Part shown: positions 26,519-36,338 of the stretch, piece by piece | Numbering within the stretch: position 1 is the first letter of the stretch | Layout: every line of letters begins with the position of its first letter | Assembly: GCF_035503745.1 (NCBI RefSeq) | Contig: NZ_DATJTC010000005.1 | Coordinates: forward strand, 61,508 to 125,507 | DNA: 64,000 nt | Direction: 5' to 3' | Origin: Dyella_B sp035503745 | GTDB lineage: Bacteria; Pseudomonadota; Gammaproteobacteria; Xanthomonadales; Rhodanobacteraceae | Program-made: the position numbers and the translations under genes | The notes under the pieces: model-generated | What the model saw: only the letters and a program-made list of their open reading frames with translations | What the model was told of the DNA's origin: nothing | Databases searched by the model: none

Positions 26519-27946
26519 ATGAGCATCGCCATCGTGTGGTTCAGGCGCGATCTGCGCCTGGCGGACAATGCGGCACTTCACCATGCGTGCGCCCATCACA
26601 CCGTGGTGCTGCCGCTCTACATCCACGCACCGCAGGAAGAGGGCGGCTGGATGCCCGGCGCCGCCAGCCGCTGGTGGTTGCATCACGCGCTGCATGCGCT
26701 GGACAACGGCCTTCGGCGGCACCACGGCTCGTTGCACATCCGCCAGGGCGATAGCCTGGCGACGCTGCTGGAGGTCGCCAGACAAAGCAACGCCGAGGCC
26801 GTTTACTGGAACCGCTTGTACGAACCGGCGGCGGTTGCGCGCGATAGCCAGATCAAGGCATCGTTGCGCGAGCACGGCATGGCGGCGCACAGTTCCGGCG
26901 GTGCGCTCTGGCATGAACCTTGGCAGCTTGCCACGCAGGATGGACAACCCTACCGGGTATTCACACCCTTTTGGCGCAAGCTGCGTCCGCTGGTCGAAGA
27001 CGTCAAACCCCTGCCTGTGCCTTTGCCTCTGCGCATGCTTTCCTTGAAAGACAGCTTGCCGCTGTCGGCGCTTGGCTTGTTACCCGCCGTTGCGTGGGAC
27101 AAAGGCATGCGCGATGCCTGGGAGCCCGGCGAGAAGGGCGCGCATGCCATGCTCGAATTGTTTGCGGACGATGCGGTGGGCGACTATTCCGTTGCACGGG
27201 ATGTCCCCGCTCGACACGGCACATCCCGGCTATCGCCGCATCTTCACTTCGGTGAAATCACGCCGCGCCAGATTCTGCATGGCCTGGGCGCCATGCTGCA
27301 GGCGCGCGACCGGAAGCGCCGCCCTGACCTGGAACCTTTCCTGCGCGAATTGGGATGGCGCGAATTCGCACACCATCTTCTGTATCACTTTCCGACCACA
27401 CCGACCGAGAATTTCAGCGCACGATTTCAAACATTTCCGTGGGCGGCCGACGACGATGCCCAGCTTCAACGCTGGCAACAAGGGCGTACTGGCATTCCAT
27501 TCGTCGACGCCGGCATGCGCGAGCTATGGCACACGGGCTGGATGCATAACCGGGTACGCATGATCGTGGCCAGCTTCCTCACCAAAAACCTGCGCCAACA
27601 CTGGCGGCATGGCGCACGCTGGTTCTGGGATACGCTGGTGGACGCCGATCTTGCCAACAACACCCTGGGGTGGCAGTGGGTGGCCGGCTGCGGCGCCGAT
27701 GCGGCACCTTACTTCCGCGTGTTCAACCCGGTGACGCAAGGGCAGAAATTCGATCCGAAAGGCGTCTATCTGCGTCGCTGGCTGCCGGAACTGGCCGACG
27801 CGCCGGACGCCTGCCTGCACGAACCCTGGAAAGATCCCGCACGGCTCAAGCGCAGCGGCTATCCCCTGCCCATGGTCGATCTAGGGCAATCGCGGCAATC
27901 CGCGCTGGCGGCCTATCAAGCGTCGCGAGCTTCGCCCAATGGCTGA
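26519..27946 (+). CDS. phrB: Deoxyribodipyrimidine photolyase
   Basis: Repairs cyclobutane pyrimidine dimers using light and reduced FAD. The 475-residue protein starts 'IVWFRRDLRLADNAALHHA' (antenna domain) and has the FAD-binding core 'RLSPHLHFGEITPRQIL', 'ELGWREFAHHLLYHFP', 'WQQGRTGIPFVDAGMRELW', 'WMHNRVRMIVASFLTKNL' and 'NNTLGWQWVAGCGADAAPY'. It starts 20 bases after the RND permease. Its 3' end overlaps the convergent antiporter gene by 31 bases. Confidence 0.96.
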   Translation: MSIAIVWFRRDLRLADNAALHHACAHHTVVLPLYIHAPQEEGGWMPGAASRWWLHHALHALDNGLRRHHGSLHIRQGDSLATLLEVARQSNAEAVYWNRLYEPAAVARDSQIKASLREHGMAAHSSGGALWHEPWQLATQDGQPYRVFTPFWRKLRPLVEDVKPLPVPLPLRMLSLKDSLPLSALGLLPAVAWDKGMRDAWEPGEKGAHAMLELFADDAVGDYSVARDVPARHGTSRLSPHLHFGEITPRQILHGLGAMLQARDRKRRPDLEPFLRELGWREFAHHLLYHFPTTPTENFSARFQTFPWAADDDAQLQRWQQGRTGIPFVDAGMRELWHTGWMHNRVRMIVASFLTKNLRQHWRHGARWFWDTLVDADLANNTLGWQWVAGCGADAAPYFRVFNPVTQGQKFDPKGVYLRRWLPELADAPDACLHEPWKDPARLKRSGYPLPMVDLGQSRQSALAAYQASRASPNG

Positions 27947-29115
27947 TCGACGGCCCGCTTGAGCAACACGGCAAGTATCGGCGGCGTGATCATCGCCGTG
28001 AGCAGCGACATCGCCACGATGATCGCGTACATCTGATCGTTGAAGACCCCCGCGGCGAGGCCAAGGCTGGCGATGACCACACCCACTTCCCCGCGCGGCA
28101 CCATGCCGAAGCCCACAATGGATGCGCCCAGGCGCCCCAGCGACAGTGCTCCCAGGAAGCCGCCTAGCAGCTTGGACACGACGGCGATTACCGTCACCAC
28201 CGCCAGCGCGATCAACGCATCCGCGCTGCCCAGCAATTGCAGATTGATCTTGCTCCCCGTCAGCACGAAGAAGAACGGCGTAAGCAGGGCAAGCAAGGGC
28301 TGTAGCTGATGCTCGAGCGTGTGCTGCTGGCGGGTTTCCGAAGCGATCATGCCGGCAAGGAAGGCGCCGATGATCGCCGCCAGACCGAACAGCGTGGATA
28401 CGTAGGCGAGGCCAAGACATAGGGCCAGTACGATCAGCAGGGGCGAATGGGCGCTGCGCGGTTTTTCCAGCCAGTCCGAATTCCAGCGCATGACGCGCGT
28501 GCCGCCCCAGCCGATCACGGCGATGAAACCCATTGCACCAGCCAGCACCAGCACCAGGTTGGAAGCCTTCAAGCCTTCGCCGCCCTGCAGCGACACGACC
28601 ACGCCCAGCAGCAGCATCGCGAGAATATCGTCGATTACCGCCGCGCCGAGTATCACTTTGCTTTCCACGCGCTGCAGTACGCCCAACTCCTGCAGCACGC
28701 GGGCGGTAATGCCTGCGGAGGTCGCCACGAATGCGGCGGCGACAAACAGCGACCTGTCCCAGTCATAGCCGCTGGCATGCGCCCAGAACGTGCCCATGCC
28801 GAACGGCAGCAGCACGCCGAGCACACCGACCAGCATGGCCGATTTACCCACCTTCTTGAGATCTTCCAGCCGTGTTTCCAGGCCTACGGAGAACAGCAGC
28901 AGCACCACGCCGATTTCGGACAGCACATCCAGCGGTGTACCTTCGCCGATCTGTTGAACCGTGATCCAGCCCAACACTGAAGGGCCGATGATGCATCCGG
29001 CGGCGATTTCGCCGACGACGCCGGGCAGCTTCAACCGCTGCGCGATCTCCGCGCCGATTTGCGCGGCGACGAAGACGATGAACAGGGAAAACAGGATTTC
29101 GTTGGCGTGGTGCAT
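27916..29115 (-). CDS. Cation:proton antiporter, CPA2 (Kef-like) family
   Basis: A 399-residue membrane protein of about twelve segments: 'EIAQRLKLPGVVGEIAAG', 'DVLSEIGVVLLLFSVGLE', and the ion-binding 'AAVIDDILAMLLLGVVV'. It lacks the C-terminal RCK/TrkA-N domain of KefB and KefC, so it resembles short CPA2 antiporters. I chose the ATG at 29115 because the upstream part of the frame is unrelated to the family. The last 31 bases overlap phrB head to tail on opposite strands. Confidence 0.9.
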   Translation of the reverse strand: MHHANEILFSLFIVFVAAQIGAEIAQRLKLPGVVGEIAAGCIIGPSVLGWITVQQIGEGTPLDVLSEIGVVLLLFSVGLETRLEDLKKVGKSAMLVGVLGVLLPFGMGTFWAHASGYDWDRSLFVAAAFVATSAGITARVLQELGVLQRVESKVILGAAVIDDILAMLLLGVVVSLQGGEGLKASNLVLVLAGAMGFIAVIGWGGTRVMRWNSDWLEKPRSAHSPLLIVLALCLGLAYVSTLFGLAAIIGAFLAGMIASETRQQHTLEHQLQPLLALLTPFFFVLTGSKINLQLLGSADALIALAVVTVIAVVSKLLGGFLGALSLGRLGASIVGFGMVPRGEVGVVIASLGLAAGVFNDQMYAIIVAMSLLTAMITPPILAVLLKRAVDQPLGEARDA

Positions 29116-29158
29116 GGTCGGAGTCCTTCGATCTCGTGCATCCGGACATGCTACTCGT

Positions 29159-30613
29159 TCAGGCGGTGGATGACACTGGTACGTTCGCCCTCTTTTGGAG
29201 GCTGGCAAAGATCCGGCTCGCTCCCGCAGTGATGATCGCCAGGATGACGACCGTCCAACGGAATGCCACCACATAGTCGGCCGCCTCGCCGTGACCGTGC
29301 AGCACCGTCTGCATGAGTAGGGTCGCCATGGCGATGCCAAAACTCATGGAAAGGTATTGCGTGGTCGAGGCCATGGAGGAAGCCATCGACGCGTGCTTGA
29401 TGTCCAGGTCCGTGTAGATCAACGTATTCATGCTGGTGTATTGCATGCCCACGAAGCCACCGTAGACAAACACCAGCAATACGATCAACGGTACCGGCGT
29501 ATGCGGGCCGAGCAGGGCGAACGTGGCCAGCAGCAGCGATACGATCAACGTGTTCGCAAACAGCATGTTTCGATAGCCCATGCGTATGAGCAGGCGATTC
29601 ACCAACCATTTGGCGCTGATCGAGCCGATCGCCTGCGGCACCATCATCAAGCCGGCCATCAGCGGCGACCAGCCGCAGCCGATCTGCAGGAAAAGGACGA
29701 TCAGCAGAAACATGCCGCTGACACCAAGACGCGTAAGCAGACTGCCCGACAGCGATACCCACACGCTGCGCACGCGCAGCAGGCGCAGGTCCGCCACCGG
29801 GTGCGCGGCGCGGCGGCTATGCCACACATAGCCGGCGCCGAATGCGATGGCCAGCACGATCAACGCGTTCATTTGCCCCCAGCGAACGGTCTCGTCCGCG
29901 GCAAATTCGGATGCCGTCAGCGCCAAGGCCGAGGCGGCGGCGAACAACAGGAAACCCAGCAGATCGAAGCGGTTGGCATGCTCAAGCCGGTATTCGGGCA
30001 TCTCGCGCCGATTGAGCCACAACCCCACCAGCCCGACCGGTACGTTAAGCAGAAAGATCAATCGCCAACTGGTGTACTGCACCAGCGCCCCGCCGAGCAG
30101 GGGCTCCAGCACGGAACCGAGCAAACCGAAGGTGGCGACGGTGCTCATCACTTGCACGAAATCGCGTTTGTCGATGGTGCGCACCAGAACATAACGCCCC
30201 ACCGGCATCAGTGCAGCGCCCCCACAGCCCTGCAGTACGCGCGCCAGCACCAATTCCGGCAGCGTCTGCGAAATGCCGCAGAGCAGGGAGCCGATCGCAA
30301 ACACGCTGATCGCTACGCCAAACACCCGCCGGGTGCCAAAGCGATCGCATAGCCATGGGCTTGCCGGAATCAGAATGGCCAGCGTCAGCACATAGCTGGT
30401 CAGCGAGCTGCGCATGTTCAGCGGCGTCTCGCCCAGCGCGTTGGCAATGGCCGGAACCGCGGTGTTGACGATGGTGGAATCGAGCGCTTGCATGAAGAAC
30501 GCGGCCGCGACCAGCCAGATCAGGCCGCGGTAGCGCTGGCGGGATGACGGTTTGTCCAACTCCCCGGCGGCCGCATCGGCGATGGTGGAGGAAGCGACAG
30601 ACGGAGGGGGCAT
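29159..30613 (-). CDS. MFS transporter, DHA2 (EmrB/QacA) type
   Basis: A 484-residue drug:proton antiporter-like protein with about 14 membrane segments. Motif 'AAFFMQALDSTIVNTAVPAI' (motif D1 of DHA2) and 'SPWLCDRFGTRRVFGVAI' (motif A) are complete, and 'LVLARVLQGCGGAALMPVGR' is motif B/C-like. The ATG at 30613 is preferred to upstream starts because the motif D1 then falls 25-45 residues in. No regulator is adjacent. A second, related transporter lies at 38125. Confidence 0.93.
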   Translation of the reverse strand: MPPPSVASSTIADAAAGELDKPSSRQRYRGLIWLVAAAFFMQALDSTIVNTAVPAIANALGETPLNMRSSLTSYVLTLAILIPASPWLCDRFGTRRVFGVAISVFAIGSLLCGISQTLPELVLARVLQGCGGAALMPVGRYVLVRTIDKRDFVQVMSTVATFGLLGSVLEPLLGGALVQYTSWRLIFLLNVPVGLVGLWLNRREMPEYRLEHANRFDLLGFLLFAAASALALTASEFAADETVRWGQMNALIVLAIAFGAGYVWHSRRAAHPVADLRLLRVRSVWVSLSGSLLTRLGVSGMFLLIVLFLQIGCGWSPLMAGLMMVPQAIGSISAKWLVNRLLIRMGYRNMLFANTLIVSLLLATFALLGPHTPVPLIVLLVFVYGGFVGMQYTSMNTLIYTDLDIKHASMASSMASTTQYLSMSFGIAMATLLMQTVLHGHGEAADYVVAFRWTVVILAIITAGASRIFASLQKRANVPVSSTA

Positions 30614-30778
30614 GCCTGCTATGATACCTGCTATGGCAGCTAACTGCGTGAATGGAAGCCATGCCGGCATGGCATAGGCTGCGCTCGCTTGGGAAAAGGG
30701 CGGCAAAAGCCGGCTGCCAGCGCGGCCTGCCCAGGCCGGGGTATCAACCGGCGAGCTCCGAATCGTTACACTTTGCGG

Positions 30779-33169
30779 ATGAGCAAACTGTCAGCATCCC
30801 CTTTGCCGGTACAGCGCGCCAACGAGCTGCGCCAACGGATCGATCACGCCAACTACCTTTACTACGTGCTCGACGATCCGCAGATCCCCGACGCCGAGTA
30901 CGACGCCCTGATGCGCGAGCTGGAGGCGCTGGAACAGGCCCATCCGCAGTTGGCGACGCCCGATTCGCCGACGCGCCGCGTAGGTGCCCGCGCCCACGGC
31001 GGCTTTGCCCAAGTGCGGCATGCGCTGCCGATGCTCTCCTTGAACAATGCCTTCGAACAGGAGGGCAGCGACGACCGCGACCGCTACCGTGAGATCGTCG
31101 AATTCGAACGTCGCGTCGAGCAAACCCTGGGTCGCAGCCAACCGGTGTTCTCGGTGGAACCGAAACTGGATGGCCTGGCGATCAGCCTGCGTTACGAGAA
31201 CGGCATCTTCGTGCAAGGCGCGACACGTGGCGACGGTGAAACCGGCGAGGATGTCACCGCCAATCTGCGTACCGTGCGCGCCATCCCCTTGCGCCTGCGC
31301 GGCGAGGATTGGCCGCGCGTGCTTGAAGTGCGTGGCGAGGTGATCATGCTGCGCAAGGATTTCGAGGCATTCAACGCCTATGCGCGAGAGCATGGCGAAA
31401 AGACCCTGGCCAATCCGCGCAACGGTGCCGCCGGTTCGCTGCGACAGCTCGATCCGGCCATCACCGCCAAGCGCAAGCTCAGCTTCTACGCCTATGCGGT
31501 GGGCGTAGTCGAGGGGCAGGAACTGCCGCCGACCCATTCCAGCACGCTCAAGCAATTGCGCGGTTGGGGTTTTCCGGTGTCGCCGGAAGTGGACATCGCC
31601 ACCGGTTTCGATGGTTTGATCGCCTATTTCAAGCGCATTGGCGCCAAGCGCGACCGCCTGCCTTACGACATCGATGGTGTGGTCTACAAACTGGACGACT
31701 ACGCCGGGCAGCGCGACATGGGGTTCGTTGCGCGCGCGCCGCGTTGGGCGATCGCGCACAAATTTCCCGCGCAGGAACAAAGCACCACGGTCGAGGCGAT
31801 CGAAATCCAGATCGGCCGCACAGGCGCCGCCACGCCGGTGGCGCGCCTGGCACCGGTGCAAGTGGCTGGCGTGACCGTCACGAACGCCACCTTGCACAAC
31901 GCCGACCAGGTGGCGCGGCTGGACGTGCGCATCGGCGACACCGTCATCATTCGCCGTGCGGGCGACGTCATTCCCGAAGTGGTGCGCGTCATTCCCGAAA
32001 GACGGCCGCAAAAAGCCAGGCCCTGGCACATGCCCACGCTCTGCCCCGTGTGCGGATCGGCACTGGTGCGCGAAGAAGGCGAGGCGGCATGGCGCTGTTC
32101 CGGCGGGTTGATCTGCGCCGCGCAACGCAAGGAGGCGCTGATCCATTTCGCTTCGCGCCGCGCCATGGATATCGAAGGCATTGGCGAGCGTTTCGTCGAT
32201 GCGCTGGTCGATTTCGGCTATGTGCACACGCCAGCCGATCTCTACGGCCTGACGCTCGCACACTTCCTTGAGATGAAGCAACGTGCCGACGAACGCGACG
32301 GCACCACGCCCGAAACCGTCAAAGCGGGCAAGATCGCCACGAAATGGGCGGAAAACCTGGTCGAGGCCATCGAGGCCAGCAAGCACACGACGCTGGCGCG
32401 GTTTCTTTATGCGCTGGGTATCGTGCACATCGGAGAGAGCACGGCTAAGACCTTGGCGAACTGGCTGGGAAGTTTGCAGTGGGTGCGCAGCGCGCCGGCG
32501 GCGATCCTGCGGGAATTGCCCGACATCGGCGGCGAAGTGGCCGGTTCGATCGAGGCGTTCTTCGCGCAGGAGGGCAATCGTGCGGTGGTCGATGCGCTGC
32601 TGAAGGCGGGCATCCGTCTGACCGATGAAGCCATGCCATCGCCCCGGCTGCATCAAAAGCTGAGCTTTGCCGTCTTGCTGGAAAGCGCGGGCATCAACGG
32701 CGTGGGACGCCGCAATGCCCAATGGCTCGCCACCCATTTTCCGACGTCCGCCAAGTTACGCAGCGCAGGCAGCGCACATTGGATCACGGCTGGCCTGCCT
32801 CAGAACGCCGCCGTGAATTTGGAGCAATATCTTTCCGACGAGGCGCGATTCAAGGCGCTGCACAATGCAGAAATGGCGATGCATCATCTGCTGGCGGCTG
32901 CTCCACAAGAGGACGTCGGCGACGACAAACTGCCGCTATCGGGGCAGACCGCCGTACTCACCGGCACGCTGGCAAGCATGGGCCGCGACGAAGCGAAGGA
33001 GAAGCTCGAAGCCCTCGGCGCGAAGGTGGCCGGCAGCGTGTCGAAGAAAACCCATTTCGTGGTAGCGGGCGAGTCTGCCGGATCCAAGCTCGACAAGGCA
33101 CGGGAGCTTGGCGTGGAGGTGTGGGACGAGCAACGCCTGCTCGATCTGTTCAAGAAGCACGGAGGCTAA
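30779..33169 (+). CDS. ligA: LigA, NAD-dependent DNA ligase
   Basis: Seals nicks in replication and repair. The 796 residues have domain Ia ('RQRIDHANYLYYVLDDP'), the adenylation motif 'VFSVEPKLDGLAISLRYENG' with the lysine of KLDG, an OB-fold ('IQIGRTGAATPVARLAPV'), a four-cysteine zinc finger ('CPVCGSALVREE' and CSGGLIC), helix-hairpin-helix repeats and a C-terminal BRCT domain ('GQTAVLTGTLASMGRDEAK'). It is somewhat longer than the 671-residue E. coli enzyme, partly from insertions in the middle. epmA starts five bases after the stop. Confidence 0.97.
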   Translation: MSKLSASPLPVQRANELRQRIDHANYLYYVLDDPQIPDAEYDALMRELEALEQAHPQLATPDSPTRRVGARAHGGFAQVRHALPMLSLNNAFEQEGSDDRDRYREIVEFERRVEQTLGRSQPVFSVEPKLDGLAISLRYENGIFVQGATRGDGETGEDVTANLRTVRAIPLRLRGEDWPRVLEVRGEVIMLRKDFEAFNAYAREHGEKTLANPRNGAAGSLRQLDPAITAKRKLSFYAYAVGVVEGQELPPTHSSTLKQLRGWGFPVSPEVDIATGFDGLIAYFKRIGAKRDRLPYDIDGVVYKLDDYAGQRDMGFVARAPRWAIAHKFPAQEQSTTVEAIEIQIGRTGAATPVARLAPVQVAGVTVTNATLHNADQVARLDVRIGDTVIIRRAGDVIPEVVRVIPERRPQKARPWHMPTLCPVCGSALVREEGEAAWRCSGGLICAAQRKEALIHFASRRAMDIEGIGERFVDALVDFGYVHTPADLYGLTLAHFLEMKQRADERDGTTPETVKAGKIATKWAENLVEAIEASKHTTLARFLYALGIVHIGESTAKTLANWLGSLQWVRSAPAAILRELPDIGGEVAGSIEAFFAQEGNRAVVDALLKAGIRLTDEAMPSPRLHQKLSFAVLLESAGINGVGRRNAQWLATHFPTSAKLRSAGSAHWITAGLPQNAAVNLEQYLSDEARFKALHNAEMAMHHLLAAAPQEDVGDDKLPLSGQTAVLTGTLASMGRDEAKEKLEALGAKVAGSVSKKTHFVVAGESAGSKLDKARELGVEVWDEQRLLDLFKKHGG

Positions 33170-33174
33170 GGCGT

Positions 33175-34143
33175 ATGGACACCCATACTGTGACGCCATT
33201 TCGCAACCGCCTGCAGGGACGCGCCCAGCTCTACGCGCTGATTCGCGCGTTCTTCGCCGAACGCGGCGTGCTGGAAGTGGAGACGCCAATCCTGTCCGCG
33301 GCCGGCAATACCGATCCGAACATCGAAAGCTTCAACGCGCCTTTCAGCGGTCACGTCGACGCGGGTGCGCGCGAACGTTGGCTAAGGACCTCGCCCGAAC
33401 ACCCATTGAAGCGGCTGCTGGCCGATGGCGTGGGCGACTGCTACGAACTGGGTCGCGTATTTCGCAATGGCGAAGCAGGTGAACGGCACAATCCCGAATT
33501 CACCATGCTGGAGTGGTATCGCGTGGGCTGGAACCACCGGCAATTGATGGAAGAGACCATCATGCTGGTTGAAAGCGCGCTCGCACTCGTGGGGCGGCGC
33601 GCGGAAGTGTTGATCGAGGGCTACCGGCAATTTTTCATCGACGAACTGGGTGTCGATCCGCTGCACGCCCAGATCGACGCATTGCGCGAGCCGCTGGCCC
33701 GCTACGACATCGATCCGGCGGGTCTCACACGCGACGACTGGCTGGATTTGCTGATTACCCACCTGCTACAGCCGGCTTTTCCCCGCGATCGCATCACGGT
33801 CATTCACGACTACCCGGCCAGCCAGTCCGCGCTGGCGCGGATCCGGCCGGGTGATCCGCCGATGGCGGAACGATTCGAGTTGTACCTGGGGCCTTATGAA
33901 CTGGCCAATGGCTATCATGAATTGAACGACGCGGCCGAGCAGCGCGCGCGTTTCATGCGCGACAACGAGCGCCGCCGCGAACGCGGCCTTCGTGAAATGC
34001 CGATCGACGAGCAACTGCTCGCGGTACTTGGCGACATGCCAGACTGTGCCGGCGTGGCGCTGGGCATCGAGCGCTTACTGATGTGCCTGGCGGGAACGGA
34101 CAAGATCGGCGATGTGCTGGCCTTCCCCTTCTCAAGGGCCTGA
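33175..34143 (+). CDS. epmA: EpmA, elongation factor P lysine aminoacylase
   Basis: A stand-alone class II lysyl-tRNA synthetase-like protein that attaches beta-lysine to EF-P. The 322 residues start 'FRNRLQGRAQLYALIRAFF' and contain class II motif 2 'YELGRVFRNGEAGERHNPEF' and motif 3 'GVALGIERLLMCLAGTD'. The tRNA anticodon-binding domain of full synthetases is absent. Its gene follows ligA by five bases and is the likely second gene of that transcript. Neither efp nor epmB is in the window. Confidence 0.96.
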   Translation: MDTHTVTPFRNRLQGRAQLYALIRAFFAERGVLEVETPILSAAGNTDPNIESFNAPFSGHVDAGARERWLRTSPEHPLKRLLADGVGDCYELGRVFRNGEAGERHNPEFTMLEWYRVGWNHRQLMEETIMLVESALALVGRRAEVLIEGYRQFFIDELGVDPLHAQIDALREPLARYDIDPAGLTRDDWLDLLITHLLQPAFPRDRITVIHDYPASQSALARIRPGDPPMAERFELYLGPYELANGYHELNDAAEQRARFMRDNERRRERGLREMPIDEQLLAVLGDMPDCAGVALGIERLLMCLAGTDKIGDVLAFPFSRA

Positions 34144-34148
34144 ACGCA

Positions 34149-34805
34149 TCATTCACCCAGCGGCTTTTTTTGGGTCAACCCAAGTTCGATCGCGTACTTG
34201 AACAGATCGGCGTCGTTGTCGATGCCAAGCTTGCGCATGGCATTGACCTTTTGCGTGCTGATGGTCTGTTTGCTGCGCTTCATTTTGTCCGCGATGGCGC
34301 TGATGCTGGCGCCACCGACGTATAGCGCGATCACCTCCGATTCGCGTTGCGAAAGACGCGGGTAGTTGCCGGCCGGCGGCAATGCCCTGAGCGTGCTGGC
34401 AATGCTGGGGGAGTGGTAGCGGCGACCGATGCGCGTGGCCTGTACGGCGGCGCGCAAATGCGACATGTCATCGGTCTTGCTGAGAATGGCGTTGACGCCA
34501 TACACCATCAGGCTGCGAATTAACGCCAGCTTCTCGATGCCCGTAAGCACCACGATGCGCAGGTCCGGGTAATGGCGGCGGATGAACGCAATCAGCTCAA
34601 GGCCGTCGCCATATTGCCCGCCCGGCATGGCGTAATCGGTGATGAGAATGTCGCAGGGACGAGCATTGAGAAGGGTAATAAGCTGTGTCGAATCGGCAAC
34701 GGAACCTACTCGCTCGACGAAGGGCATGTCGTCGAGCGTGGCCTCGATGCCCATTCGTATGACTTGGTGGTCGTCAGCCACTACGACCCGGCTAAGGTTG
34801 TCCAT
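34149..34805 (-). CDS. Response regulator, LuxR/RcsB-like (minus-strand member of a divergent pair)
   Basis: A 218-residue two-component regulator. The receiver has Asp11-Asp12, the phospho-acceptor Asp57 in 'CDILITDYAMPGGQYGDGLE' and a conserved Thr/Lys pair. The output is a LuxR helix-turn-helix, 'LSQRESEVIALYVGGASISA' followed by 'KMKRSKQTISTQKVNAMRKLG'. The 'YGDGL' after the acceptor site and the SKQTIS motif are characteristic of RcsB. It converges with epmA five bases apart. No histidine kinase is close, so it is an orphan. Confidence 0.9.
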   Translation of the reverse strand: MDNLSRVVVADDHQVIRMGIEATLDDMPFVERVGSVADSTQLITLLNARPCDILITDYAMPGGQYGDGLELIAFIRRHYPDLRIVVLTGIEKLALIRSLMVYGVNAILSKTDDMSHLRAAVQATRIGRRYHSPSIASTLRALPPAGNYPRLSQRESEVIALYVGGASISAIADKMKRSKQTISTQKVNAMRKLGIDNDADLFKYAIELGLTQKKPLGE

Positions 34806-34964
34806 CCTGGCAGCACCTATTTAATGCACTGCTTGAAGATACTAGCTCTAGTCTTACAGCGAAGATGTAGTGCAAAGACGACAATTCGTGTCAGCGTTGG
34901 CATACAAGACTTGTGCTAATTTATAGTCTCTTTTCGCGGTTCTGCCGTACGCAAGGAGCAGGGA

Positions 34965-35666
34965 TTGACCATACGGGTTGCCGTCGCCGACGACCACCCG
35001 GCCTCGTTGGCCGGCATGGAACACGTGCTGTCCAGCGCCGGCAACCTGTCGCTGGTTGGCATGGTGACCAGCTCCACAGGGCTGATAGAACTGCTGGGCC
35101 GGACGCCCTGTGACGTCGTCGTCACGGATTTTTCCATGCCGCATGGGCGTTACGGCGATGGCTTGTCGCTGCTGCGATTTCTAAAACGGCGTTTTCCCAC
35201 CACGCGTTTGGTGGTGCTTACCGGCATCGAAAACACAGCTGTCCTGCAGGGTATTTTGGGGGTCGGCTCGGTGGGGATCGTCAGCAAATCCGACGATTTG
35301 CAGCACCTGGAGCAGGCCATTGGCACGGCTTATGCCGGCGATCGCTACCTGTCGCCAGCGGTAGTGCGGATCCTTGCGCAGTGGAGCGCTAAAGCGAGTG
35401 CGTCCCAGTCGCTGCCGCAACTGAGCAAACGTGAAACCGAAGTGCTGCGCCTTTATGCGGAAGGACTTTCCGTGTCGGAAATCGGCACGCGCGCGGGGCG
35501 CAGCAGCAAGACCATCAGTGCGCAGAAAATGGCCGCGATGAGAAAGCTCGGCCTGCTGCGCGATGCGGATATCTTCAAATATGCGCTTGCACATGGTCTG
35601 GTCTCCGCTTCGGAGATGTCGCGGCAAAGGGCCAGGCAGACCGACGATGATGTGGGAAATGGCTGA
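34965..35666 (+). CDS. Response regulator, LuxR/RcsB-like (plus-strand member of a divergent pair)
   Basis: A 233-residue regulator, paralogous to the minus-strand gene. The receiver has Asp9-Asp10 and acceptor Asp55 in 'CDVVVTDFSMPHGRYGDGLS', close to RcsB. The LuxR domain is 'LSKRETEVLRLYAEGLSVSE' followed by 'GRSSKTISAQKMAAMRKLG'. The start is TTG at 34965, with AAGGAG upstream. The two genes are 159 bases apart and divergent, so their promoters share a short region. Confidence 0.88.
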   Translation: MTIRVAVADDHPASLAGMEHVLSSAGNLSLVGMVTSSTGLIELLGRTPCDVVVTDFSMPHGRYGDGLSLLRFLKRRFPTTRLVVLTGIENTAVLQGILGVGSVGIVSKSDDLQHLEQAIGTAYAGDRYLSPAVVRILAQWSAKASASQSLPQLSKRETEVLRLYAEGLSVSEIGTRAGRSSKTISAQKMAAMRKLGLLRDADIFKYALAHGLVSASEMSRQRARQTDDDVGNG

Positions 35667-35793
35667 TACCGTGTACGGTAATGCTTAACTTTGAGTCGGC
35701 ATTGCCTGACAGCGCGTTCGTCGCCATTCAGATAGACTTTTTGAACCTCGGGCCAATCTTGGACAGGCCCGCATTGCGCGGAGGCCCGTATCA

Positions 35794-36054
35794 TTGGACG
35801 ATTCGTACGACACGGAAGTCTATGCCGTACTGCTTAGCTTCGGCATGCTCAACAAGGCGCAGCGCCATGCGTTCGCCGAACAGTTCAACCGGTTCACCTG
35901 GGGATCGGCGCAACTGCAACGCAGGTTGATGCAGCAATGGTCCGGACGATGCCGCGACGACGCAAACCCCATGACACGCATGATTGCCGAATCATCGGCA
36001 GTCTACGTCGCTACGCCGCGGAAAAGACGAGGTAGTAAAAAGCCGAGCGAGTGA
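35794..36054 (+). CDS. Small hypothetical protein downstream of the response regulator
   Basis: An 86-residue frame with a TTG start and GGAGG ten bases upstream. The N-terminal half looks like a folded helical protein ('VYAVLLSFGMLNKAQRHAFA'); the C-terminus is basic ('RKRRGSKKPSE'). I do not recognise a family. It follows the response regulator by 127 bases, and a stem of AGCCGAGC with its complement (36041-36048 and 36068-36075) overlaps its 3' end. Confidence 0.5.
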   Translation: MDDSYDTEVYAVLLSFGMLNKAQRHAFAEQFNRFTWGSAQLQRRLMQQWSGRCRDDANPMTRMIAESSAVYVATPRKRRGSKKPSE

Positions 36055-36338
36055 AGCGCGTGCAGGTGCTCGGCTACCCAAGTCTTATACAGATGGCCAG
36101 CTTAGCAGCGCAGTGCCCGTTTGCCGGTGTGCGCACTGCTTTCCATCAACCCATGCGCTTGCACCGCGTCCTTGGCAGCAAAACCTGGTGAACGGCTGGC
36201 CGCAAATGCTTTTCGTCAAATAGCGGCCACCCGTGTTGGGTGAGATTGAAAGCTTCTGCTTGACTACGCGTGATGTGTGCGTGAGCTTTCTGGCCGACAT
36301 ACACACTTGCCAGAACACTTCGCCTATTGCGATACGGG

